Assembly (NCBI GenBank): GCA_964471755.1 | Contig: CAYYJM010000066.1 | Span: forward strand, 1-24,806 | Reading direction: 5' to 3' | DNA from: CAYYJM01 sp964471755 | GTDB lineage: Bacteria > Planctomycetota > Planctomycetia > Gemmatales > Gemmataceae | Length of the DNA: 24,806 nt | Shown here: positions 1 to 6,350 of the stretch, in pieces | Position numbering within the stretch: position 1 is the first letter of the stretch | Layout of the letters: each line of letters starts with the position of its first letter | The notes under the pieces: generated by a model | The model's input: only the letters and a program-made list of their open reading frames with translations | The model's database searches: none | Told to the model about the DNA's origin: nothing | Position numbers and translations under genes: made by a program

Positions 1-60
1 ACCGGGCAGGCAGGTACGCCTGTCACGGTTTTCTCTTTTATTCATTATTCGGAGTGTCCC

Positions 61-1155
61 ATGTTTTGTGGTGCCCTACAGACCCGGCACGGTCGTCGTG
101 GCTTCACGCTGATCGAGCTGCTCGTCGTCATCGCGATCATCGCCATCCTGATCGGTCTGCTCCTCCCCGCGGTCCAGAAGGTTCGTGAGGCCGCCTCGCG
201 CATGGCCTGTTCAAACAAGCTCAAGCAACTCGGCCTGGCCTGCCACAACTACGAGAGTACCCACGGCAGCCTGCCGCCAGCTGGCAAGGGCTACGGCTTC
301 TGCGGCTCCTCGGCCACCGGGACGGGAGACTCCCAGGTCCTGAACATGAGCGGCTGGATCCTCGTCCTGCCCTACGTCGAGCAGGAAGCCCTGTACAAGC
401 AGATGAACCTGAATCTGCCCTTCGCCGACGTCATCTGGGACAACGCCGGTACGATCCGTAACCAGCGTGGCAACTACTCCGGCGCTCCCTGGAATGGCAA
501 CACCGGCAGTTCGAGTACGTCGGCGACGGTGAACATGGCCCTGATGAACAACGTCCTCCAGGCCTTCATCTGTCCCTCCGATGGCGGCCCACGCGACAGC
601 GGCAGCAACAGCCATCCGAACCGCTATGGCCCCGGTGCGGGCCGGGTCGGTCAGCGCTCCAACTACGACTTCATCACCAACGCCAACGGCGACTTCGGCA
701 CCTGTAACTACTGGAAGAGTGCGTCGGGTGCGAACAAGGCCATCTTCGGTGAGAACAGCACCACGAAGATCTCCACCATCATCGATGGGGCCTCGAACAC
801 GTTCATGATCGGCGAGACGACGGTCGAGCCACGTTGCAACGGTCTGGGCCCCGTCTGGGGCTATCGCGGCTGGGTGCAGACCGGCCTCGATCCGTCGAAG
901 ACCACCTCGGGCAAGGGCATCAACGACTGGTCGTTGAACGCCACCTGGACGACCTGCGGAATGGTGGGCGGCAGCAACCCGCCGCGGGCCGGCCGGCTCG
1001 GCGACTGGGGCCGGGTCGGCAGCATGCACACCGGCGGCGCGATGTTCGCCATGGGCGACGCCTCGGTCCGCTTCGTCAGCGAGAACGTCCCGGCGACGAC
1101 TCTCCTCTACTGGGCGCGGATGTCCGACGGCGTCGTGCAGAACGGCATCGACTGA
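61..1155 (+). CDS. DUF1559 domain protein with type IV prepilin-like N-terminus
   Basis: The 364-residue protein belongs to the planctomycete DUF1559 (SBP_bac_10-like) family, exported proteins of unknown function that are usually present in many copies per genome. The N-terminus is a class III prepilin signal. Cleavage is expected between Gly14 and Phe15 (RRGFTLIELLVVIAI), with Glu19 as the fifth mature residue, followed by one hydrophobic helix to about residue 36. After it comes the family motif LLPAVQKVREAASRMACSN. Near the C-terminus is the H-x9-D motif (His323, Asp333), but the usual Gly after the Asp is Ala here (GDASVRF). The start has a GGAG about 7 nt upstream. A terminator-like hairpin and a small lipoprotein gene follow, an arrangement common beside such genes. 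Family assignment is firm; the role (pseudopilin-like surface or periplasmic structure) is inferred. Confidence 0.93.
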   Translation: MFCGALQTRHGRRGFTLIELLVVIAIIAILIGLLLPAVQKVREAASRMACSNKLKQLGLACHNYESTHGSLPPAGKGYGFCGSSATGTGDSQVLNMSGWILVLPYVEQEALYKQMNLNLPFADVIWDNAGTIRNQRGNYSGAPWNGNTGSSSTSATVNMALMNNVLQAFICPSDGGPRDSGSNSHPNRYGPGAGRVGQRSNYDFITNANGDFGTCNYWKSASGANKAIFGENSTTKISTIIDGASNTFMIGETTVEPRCNGLGPVWGYRGWVQTGLDPSKTTSGKGINDWSLNATWTTCGMVGGSNPPRAGRLGDWGRVGSMHTGGAMFAMGDASVRFVSENVPATTLLYWARMSDGVVQNGID

Positions 1156-1179
1156 TTCGCCCTGACCCGCATCATTCCA

Positions 1180-1209
1180 CCCGCGGACCAGCTGGTTCGC
1201 GGGTTTCTT
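1180..1209 (+). terminator. Intrinsic terminator or attenuator after the DUF1559 gene
   Basis: A 12-bp stem (CCCGCGGACCAG pairing with CTGGTTCGCGGG, one G-T wobble) is followed directly by TTTCTT. It lies 24 nt after the DUF1559 stop and 24 nt before the lipoprotein start. It could end the first transcript or lower expression of the second gene. Confidence 0.7.
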
Positions 1210-1233
1210 CGCATTCAAGAGGAGACTGCGTTC

Positions 1234-1662
1234 ATGCGACAGACGTTTGGGTTCATCGTTCTCTCCCTGCTGATGGTCGGTTGTGGAAGCGGAACGGTCA
1301 TTCCCGTCAACGGGATCGTCACCTGGGACAAGGATCCTCTGGCCGGGGCGGCGGTCACGTTCTATCCCGACGGCAAGGGCTCCGTGACTGGCGGCACAGC
1401 CCGCACTGGAACCGACGGGAAGTTCGTGATTCTGGGGGCCAAGGGGGAGAACGGCCTGCCGCCGGGCACCTACAAGGTCACGGTCAGCAAGCTGAAGGGT
1501 GAAGCCACGGACGCGCCGGTCCTCGCCGCTCCTTCCGAGACAGAACTCAGGAAGGATCTCCCGGCGATCTACAGTGATCCGGCCCGGACCCAGTTGAGCT
1601 TCAGCGTGACCGGCGACGGCAAGCCGATCGAGATCAAGCTCAGTTCCGGGAAGAAGAAGTAG
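1234..1662 (+). CDS. Small lipoprotein with carboxypeptidase-regulatory-like (Ig-like) fold
   Basis: The 142-residue protein starts with a lipoprotein signal peptide. The lipobox is LMVGC, with Cys17 as the lipidated residue, so the mature protein should be membrane-anchored outside the cytoplasm. The rest looks like one beta-sandwich of the carboxypeptidase regulatory/transthyretin-like type: a PVNGIVTWDKDPLAGAAVTF segment, then TGTDGKFVI and LPPGTYKVTV strands. Planctomycetes carry many such lipoproteins beside DUF1559 genes, often with no known function. The start is supported by AGAGGAG about 9 nt upstream. The gene is 78 nt downstream of the DUF1559 gene and may be partly co-transcribed with it past the intervening hairpin. 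No enzymatic residues are seen; a structural or binding role in the envelope is inferred. Confidence 0.88.
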   Translation: MRQTFGFIVLSLLMVGCGSGTVIPVNGIVTWDKDPLAGAAVTFYPDGKGSVTGGTARTGTDGKFVILGAKGENGLPPGTYKVTVSKLKGEATDAPVLAAPSETELRKDLPAIYSDPARTQLSFSVTGDGKPIEIKLSSGKKK

Positions 1663-1704
1663 TCCCGGGCGATTGAAGATAGCAGAATGCTCGGGGAGTC
1701 GGCC

Positions 1705-1720
1705 CCACGATCGATCGTGG
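1705..1720. repeat. 16-nt perfect palindrome between convergent genes
   Basis: CCACGATCGATCGTGG is a perfect palindrome in the 62-nt gap between the ends of the lipoprotein gene and holA. It has no adjoining T-run, so a two-way terminator role is only possible. Confidence 0.4.
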
Positions 1721-1724
1721 CGTG

Positions 1725-2738
1725 TCACTGGACGCGGCCGGCATCCCCCTTGCGGGCCAGGCGAACGATCAGCCGTTCCAGGATCAGTTCCTTCGGCGGG
1801 CCGTCGGTCGTGCGGGCGAGCATGTTCGCCTCCATCAGCCAATCGTACAGCCGTGCCAGACGCTGCCGACCGAGATGCCGCATCTGCGCCTCGGCTCCGC
1901 GTCGGACGAACGGCGGCACATTCGCTCGCTCCATCGCCTCGGCCAGCGTCGCGCCCTGCATCGACAGCCGACCGGCCTGGGCGAGCTTGCGCAGCGATGC
2001 GGCCATGGCTCCGAGGAGCTTGAAGAACTCCTCACCCTGGGCCAGGAGGCCATCGAGCAGACGCAGCGCCCCGGCGGCGTCCCCCTCGGCGATGCGGTCG
2101 AAGATCTGCCAGACGTTCTCTTCTCGGCTGTTGCTGACGAGTCGATCGACATCCTCGGCCGTGATGCGGGCCCGGTCGCCGACGTAGAGGGTCAGCTTGT
2201 TCAGTTCCGTGTCGAGTTGGCCCATGTCCTCGCCGACGAGATCGACCAGCGACCGGGCGGCCGCGGCGACGAGTTGTTTGCCGAAGCGGGCCAGGGCCCA
2301 GTTGACGCACCAGTCGGGCAGCTTGGCCTTCGACGGAGCCTTGCACTGGATCGTGTTGGCGACGAGGGCCTTGGCCAGGCGCGTCGTCGAGGTCCACGTT
2401 TTCACTTCGAGAATCAGCACCCCGGCGGTCGATGGCTTGCTGACGTAGCGTTCCAGCTTGTCGCGGGCAGCGGTGACGAACGGGTCGGCGTCCTGCACGA
2501 CGACGAGCCGTCGCGGCGACAGGAACGGTCGGGTCGAGACGGCGTCGATCACCTCGGCGAACGCGGTTTTCTCACCCGGGAAGGTGGTCAGTGCGAAGGG
2601 ATCGTCATTTTCGCCGAGGATGCTGCTCTTGAGAAGGGCGCGAACCTGGCGTTTGAGAAAGTCCTGATCGCCGGCCAGGACGTAGATCGGCAGTGGCTCG
2701 CCCTTGAGGCCCTTGTCGAGAAACGTGAGACTGTCCAT
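1725..2738 (-). CDS. holA: DNA polymerase III subunit delta
   Basis: The 337-residue protein is the delta subunit of the clamp loader, which opens the beta sliding clamp in the replisome. The N-terminal part (PIYVLAGDQDFLKRQVRALL, about residues 17-36) matches the HolA start, where the family replaces a true Walker A. A RecQ-like middle part follows, and the C-terminal helical collar domain contains REENVWQIFDRIAEGD and LYDWLMEANMLARTTDGPPK. The length is normal for the family. An open frame continues 246 codons further upstream, but MDSLTF at 2738 is the best start: it has GAGGAT with about 7 nt spacing, and the upstream extension is low-complexity and runs through the 2862-2913 hairpin repeats and across another gene. 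It is convergent with the lipoprotein gene. Confidence 0.92.
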   Translation of the reverse strand: MDSLTFLDKGLKGEPLPIYVLAGDQDFLKRQVRALLKSSILGENDDPFALTTFPGEKTAFAEVIDAVSTRPFLSPRRLVVVQDADPFVTAARDKLERYVSKPSTAGVLILEVKTWTSTTRLAKALVANTIQCKAPSKAKLPDWCVNWALARFGKQLVAAAARSLVDLVGEDMGQLDTELNKLTLYVGDRARITAEDVDRLVSNSREENVWQIFDRIAEGDAAGALRLLDGLLAQGEEFFKLLGAMAASLRKLAQAGRLSMQGATLAEAMERANVPPFVRRGAEAQMRHLGRQRLARLYDWLMEANMLARTTDGPPKELILERLIVRLARKGDAGRVQ

Positions 2739-2775
2739 GCGGCATCCTCGGAGGCAGGGGACAGACGTATACTTG

Positions 2776-2781
2776 ATGATA
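2776..2781 (-). promoter_or_regulatory. holA: Possible extended -10 element for holA
   Basis: The minus strand reads TGGTATCAT here, an extended -10 (TGnTATnnT) about 38 nt upstream of the holA start. No convincing -35 box is visible, which extended -10 promoters tolerate. Confidence 0.35.
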
Positions 2782-2861
2782 CCACGCCGTGGCCGAGGAG
2801 GTAAAGGGCAGGATGCTGAGGGAGGCAACCTTGTCGGCGGAGCGTGAGCGTTCGAGTCTGG

Positions 2862-2913
2862 ACTCCCCCGGCTTTCGAGTCTGGACTCCCCCGGCTTTCG
2901 CCGGGGGCTCGCC
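2862..2913. repeat. REP-like 29-nt hairpin repeat, one half copy and one full copy
   Basis: A half copy (2862-2875) is followed by a full 29-nt copy (2885-2913). The full copy has an 8-bp stem, CCCCCGGC and GCCGGGGG, around a TTTC loop, flanked by ACT and CTCGCC. The half copy sits inside a 24-nt direct duplication (2852-2875 and 2875-2898, overlapping by one base). The same family occurs as four copies at 4679-4816. It lies between the 70-aa gene and holA. Confidence 0.8.
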
Positions 2914-2920
2914 ACCGGTG

Positions 2921-3133
2921 TTACTTCAGTTTCTTGCCGGCTCGGCCGTGGGACAGGTAGAGGCCGATGAGCGAGATGGTTACTCCGCTCACCTGGCACG
3001 CCGCCGCGATCGTGGCCTTGTGGGCCGCGAGAAACTCCTCGATCGAGTCGTACAGCGAATGGTGGTTGTCCGTGCTGAGATGGACGTCGCCGTGGGACGT
3101 GACGACCGTGTAATCGTGCTTCTGATTTGCCAT
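2921..3133 (-). CDS. Small hypothetical single-pass membrane protein
   Basis: This encodes a 70-residue protein I do not recognise. The first 40 residues are polar and histidine-rich (His at 6, 14, 18, 24, 25 and 38). One hydrophobic helix follows, about residues 41-61 (TIAAACQVSGVTISLIGLYL), and then a short basic tail ending GRAGKKLK, which suggests an anchored peptide with a cytoplasmic tail. The start is supported by GAGGA about 8 nt upstream. A 9-bp hairpin lies in the leader 44 nt before the start. The gene lies in the same direction as holA but 182 nt upstream of it with hairpin repeats between, so it is probably its own unit. Coding status is likely but not certain. Confidence 0.6.
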   Translation of the reverse strand: MANQKHDYTVVTSHGDVHLSTDNHHSLYDSIEEFLAAHKATIAAACQVSGVTISLIGLYLSHGRAGKKLK

Positions 3134-3511
3134 GGTCCAGATCCTCGTTCAGAGAGCCGGAGGAGGTTGGTTGCTCCACGACCGCCCCCTCCCTGCGGTC
3201 GTGAAGTCGCGCCCGTACGGCGTCGGTCTTCCCTGACGTGAGCGATGACAGCCAGGGTGCCTCGAAAGAAGGTTCGTTATCCGTTACCGGATCACTGCCT
3301 TCTGTCCTTCTGAACGCCGGTGTCGGGCTTTTTATCGCCAGGGAAGGGAAGAAATGTTCGGACTGGTCCCACAAGCAGGACTGGCTGTCGATCAGCAGGC
3401 CAGAGCCAGAACCACAAGCCAGCAGGCAGAGCGGCCAGGTGTTGACGAAAAGGTTGGGTTGACTGGCGCACGCCACCTGGTTCGTGACAAACTTCCAGGC
3501 TCAGTTCCGGT
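3134..3511. other. 378-nt non-coding stretch
   Basis: I see no convincing gene between the 70-aa gene and the TPR gene. A 9-bp perfect hairpin (CACGACCGC at 3177-3185, GCGGTCGTG at 3195-3203, 9-nt loop) lies near its left end, in the expected 5' leader of the 70-aa gene. The open frame at 3238-3462 (+) has no family features and no good ribosome site. The stretch is less GC-rich than its surroundings around 3260-3360. Confidence 0.5.
3177..3203 (-). promoter_or_regulatory. Leader hairpin upstream of the 70-aa gene
   Basis: A perfect 9-bp stem (CACGACCGC with GCGGTCGTG) closes a 9-nt loop. There is no T-run, so it is not an obvious terminator. A role in leader RNA stability or as an operator is possible. 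Confidence 0.3.
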
Positions 3512-4654
3512 TCATGGTGCCTCTGACATCGCTTTTTTGACGAGGAATCGCAAGAACCGCCAGAAGAGGACCACCAGGACGCCCACGCCACCGAAGATGA
3601 GTATCCGGAAAAGGAGTTCGCCGTGCCACGCGGGAAACGGCTCAGCCGTAGCCAGGACCTTCGGCTCGGCCGTGTAGAGCCGATCGAATTCCGCATCGGC
3701 GTTCAGTCCCTTCGCGATCCAGTCCACCTCGCGCGTCTTCAACTCGGCGTACCACTTCTCGGCATCGGCCAGTTCGGCCTGGAATGCCGGCTCGATCTCG
3801 GCCAGCTTCATGGATCGGTATTCGCCCTGTCGCGGCGTCTGCATATTGAGGGAAGCCTCGGCCAGCTTGCAGTACGCCTCGCGAGCTGGCCCCTCGACTT
3901 GATACGACGCCTGGAGGTACGCCCGGGCCGACAGGTGCTTGGCGTCCCAGCCGCCGTCATGATCGTGAAGCAACTCGCCCAGCGCTTCAAGCAGAAGCGG
4001 GTTGCGGTAGTTCGCAAAACGCATCATACCCAGGACGCCCTTGACCGCAGCCTGCCGCTCCGCCGGGCCGATCCGCTCGACCCCATGCCGCTTCGCCAGG
4101 AAGGCCACGAACGTGGCGTTCCTGTCCACGCGTTGATCCTCCAGCGCGCACATCGGAAAGACGATCTTCCCGTCCTTCCGCCGGGTCATGGCGTACTCGA
4201 CGAGCCACTTCTGGAATTTCTCCCGGCCGAAGTGGGCATCCGGGTTGATCGCCAACGCCCGGTCGATGTCCGGCAGACCGGCCTCGAAGTCGCCAGCCAG
4301 GATGTGGAACGTGCCCCGATTTGAGTACGTCTCGTACAGGCCGGGGTGAAGCTTCTCCTTCGCCTCCATCACAGCGATTGCCTTCGCCGTGTCACCGGTC
4401 ATCTGGTAGGCGACGGCGAGATCGTCGTACAGACCCGGATTGCTTGAGCCGGCATCGAGCTTCGCCTGTCGATCCTGAATGCGCCAGGCGTAGAATTCAG
4501 GAGAGTGACGCAGGAACTTGCCAGTGATCAGCTCCAGCGTCGAGGGGAAGCGCGAGCGCTCCTGCTTGAGCGTGTCATGGTCCCACAGGCAGGCACAGAC
4601 GCTCACCGGCAGGAGAAGGACGATCAGCAACGCCGACCAGGACGAAGTGGACAT
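3512..4654 (-). CDS. Exported, membrane-anchored TPR protein
   Basis: The 380-residue protein starts with a hydrophobic signal region (SALLIVLLLPVSVCAC), possibly a lipobox. Next is CLWDHDTLKQERSRFPSTLELITGKF, then at least two tetratricopeptide repeats (GLYDDLAVAYQMTGDTAKAI and YETYSNRGTFHILAGDFEAG, ending AINPD). The C-terminal end has a transmembrane helix (LLFRILIFGGVGVLVVLFW) and a basic tail. TPRs bind other proteins, so this is probably an envelope scaffold; no catalytic motif is seen. An ATG six nt further upstream (4660) is in frame, but GGAG at 4664-4667 is 9 nt from the 4654 ATG and only 3 nt from the 4660 one, which favours 4654. The family recurs in planctomycetes without a known function. 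Confidence 0.82.
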   Translation of the reverse strand: MSTSSWSALLIVLLLPVSVCACLWDHDTLKQERSRFPSTLELITGKFLRHSPEFYAWRIQDRQAKLDAGSSNPGLYDDLAVAYQMTGDTAKAIAVMEAKEKLHPGLYETYSNRGTFHILAGDFEAGLPDIDRALAINPDAHFGREKFQKWLVEYAMTRRKDGKIVFPMCALEDQRVDRNATFVAFLAKRHGVERIGPAERQAAVKGVLGMMRFANYRNPLLLEALGELLHDHDGGWDAKHLSARAYLQASYQVEGPAREAYCKLAEASLNMQTPRQGEYRSMKLAEIEPAFQAELADAEKWYAELKTREVDWIAKGLNADAEFDRLYTAEPKVLATAEPFPAWHGELLFRILIFGGVGVLVVLFWRFLRFLVKKAMSEAP

Positions 4655-4678
4655 CGGCATGATCTCCGGGTGACAGCA

Positions 4679-4816
4679 GGCGAGCCCCCGGCGACAGCCG
4701 GGGGAGTCTTCGCCATCGGAAGAACTCCCCCGACTTTCGTCGGGGGCTCGCCTGGACTCCCCCGGCTGTCGCCGGGGGCTCGCCTGAACTCCCCCGACTT
4801 TCGTCGGGGGCTCGCC
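4679..4816. repeat. Cluster of four REP-like 29-nt hairpin repeats
   Basis: Four copies occur: one inverted (4679-4707) and three direct with a strict 32-nt period (4724-4752, 4756-4784, 4788-4816). Each forms an 8-bp stem with a 4-nt loop. Copies at 4724 and 4788 have CCCCCGAC/GTCGGGGG stems, and copies at 4679 and 4756 have CCCCCGGC/GCCGGGGG, so both sides of the stem change together. Loops are TTTC or TGTC. The cluster fills the gap between the TPR start and the DUF1501 stop, 12 nt after that stop on the minus strand, where it could end or protect the DUF1501 transcript. Confidence 0.9.
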
Positions 4817-4828
4817 GCGTCAACGCGA

Positions 4829-6163
4829 TCAACCGATCAGCTGCCGGATCGGCTTGCCCTCCGGACACAGCTCGATCGGCCGACCGTCCGGCGTCTTGAA
4901 CCACGTTTGCAGCGGAAGGCCCAGAGCCGTGAAGATCGTCGCGGCCAGGTCGGCCGGTGTCGCCAGGCCGTCGATCACGAACTCACCCAGCGGATTCGTC
5001 GCGCCGACCACCTCGCCCATCTTGACGCCGCCGCCACCCATGCACGCCACGCCCGCCGACGCCCAGTGGTCACGCCCGGCGGCGCTGTTGATCTTCGGCG
5101 TCCGACCGAAGTCGCCGAACCACACCACGAGCGTCTCGTCGAGCATGCCGCGACTGGACAGATCCTCCAGCAGAGCCGAGTACGCTCGATCGAGAACCGG
5201 CAGTTTGCGGTCCTTCAGACTCTTGAAGTTGTTCGCGTGCGTGTCCCAGCCACCGTCGGTCACGGTGACGAAATGCACGACCGCGTCGATCGCTCGGCGA
5301 GCCAGCAGACAGCTCTGGCCGAAGGTGTTGCGGCCATAGCGCTCACGGACGCTGGCCGGTTCCAGGTCCAGATCGAACGCCTTCTTGGCGGCCGGCGACG
5401 TGATCAGACCGTGAGCTTTCTCGTAGAACTCATCACGGGCCGCAACCGCTGGCGTCGCCCCTTCCTCGATGGCCTTCTGATAGCGATCGAGTTCGGTCAG
5501 CATCGTGTATCGGCGATTGAGTCGGGCCGCCTGGGCATCGCCCGCGACGCTCAGATCACGCACCTTGAAACTGGCCGCGTTCGGATCGTCGCCGATCTCG
5601 AAGGGATTGTACTGATCGCCGAGGAAGCCGGCGATGCCGCCGTTGAAACGGCGATCGATGTTTCGGCCCAGCTGGACGAACGGTAGCATGCCATCGGCGT
5701 AGCCGCGTTCGTGAGCGACGACGGAGCCGAAACACGGGAAGGCCAGCGAGGCATTGAACTTGCGGCCGGTCATCATCAGGTGGTCGGCCGTACCGTGGCT
5801 GCCGTTGCGAGGATCGTGGCCGCGGATGATGCTGTACTTGTCGGTCATCCGGGCGAGCATTGGCAGATGCTCGGCGATCTTCACGCCGGGATGGGTCGTC
5901 GGGATGACGTTGAACTCGCCGCGGACCTCGGCCGGGGCGTCCGGCTTGGGGTCGAAGGTATCATGGTGGCTCGGCCCGCCCTGCATCCACATGAGGATGC
6001 AGCGCTTCGGTTTCGTGGGAGCGGAGCCCGCGGCTGCGGCGTTCTGGAGTCGCAGGTAGCCGGCGAGCGAGAGGCCGAGAGCGCTGAGGCCGCCAACGCG
6101 AAGAAACGAGCGGCGGGACAGGCCAGTACAGTCAGACGAGCGACCGGTGTGCAGATCCAGCAT
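4829..6163 (-). CDS. DUF1501 domain protein, Tat-exported
   Basis: The 444-residue protein has a twin-arginine signal (S-R17-R18-SFLRVGG) followed by a hydrophobic stretch ending near AAAAG, so it should cross the membrane folded, as metal or cofactor enzymes do. The body matches DUF1501, a family related to alkaline phosphatase/sulfatase folds: RCILMWMQGGPSHHDTFDPK, IIRGHDPRNGSHGTADHLMM, VVWFGDFGRTPKIN and GRDHWASAGVACMGGGGVK. The conserved His/Asp-rich segments suggest metal binding; the reaction is unknown. In planctomycetes such genes often pair with a DUF1549/DUF1553 cytochrome-like partner, which is absent here. The length is usual. The start has GAGGG about 11 nt upstream; the twin-arginine motif near the N-terminus supports it. 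Confidence 0.93.
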   Translation of the reverse strand: MLDLHTGRSSDCTGLSRRSFLRVGGLSALGLSLAGYLRLQNAAAAGSAPTKPKRCILMWMQGGPSHHDTFDPKPDAPAEVRGEFNVIPTTHPGVKIAEHLPMLARMTDKYSIIRGHDPRNGSHGTADHLMMTGRKFNASLAFPCFGSVVAHERGYADGMLPFVQLGRNIDRRFNGGIAGFLGDQYNPFEIGDDPNAASFKVRDLSVAGDAQAARLNRRYTMLTELDRYQKAIEEGATPAVAARDEFYEKAHGLITSPAAKKAFDLDLEPASVRERYGRNTFGQSCLLARRAIDAVVHFVTVTDGGWDTHANNFKSLKDRKLPVLDRAYSALLEDLSSRGMLDETLVVWFGDFGRTPKINSAAGRDHWASAGVACMGGGGVKMGEVVGATNPLGEFVIDGLATPADLAATIFTALGLPLQTWFKTPDGRPIELCPEGKPIRQLIG

Positions 6164-6350
6164 GGCGGTCGAACCCTCAAGGGGTGGCAGGAATTCCGGC
6201 AGGGTTTGCGGACGGATGGAAAGCTCCCTTCAGCATGACGTTTCGGACGCCGAAGTCAACAACAAAGCGGGCGATCTCGACAGGCGAGCGTCGAGCGGGT
6301 GTAATGGGCTGGTCCACGTTTGGTCAGCGCTCTCGGAATGGAGTCCACCC

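Noticed and set aside
211..1842. 543-residue minus-strand open frame opposite the DUF1559 and lipoprotein genes
   Set aside because: It is antisense to two clear genes with export signals; its composition is shadow-like.
1722..2804. 360-residue plus-strand open frame opposite holA
   Set aside because: It is the mirror of HolA with no signal, motif or ribosome site.
3238..3462. 74-residue plus-strand frame in the non-coding stretch
   Set aside because: No homologous features, no ribosome site, and the composition does not resemble neighbouring genes.
2739..3476. N-terminal extension of HolA by 246 residues
   Set aside because: It crosses the hairpin repeats and the 70-aa gene, is low-complexity, and the family N-terminus begins at 2738 with its own ribosome site.
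4679..4816. CRISPR array suggested by regular 32-nt repeats
   Set aside because: Spacers are only 3 nt, units are self-palindromic, one copy is inverted, and there are no cas genes.
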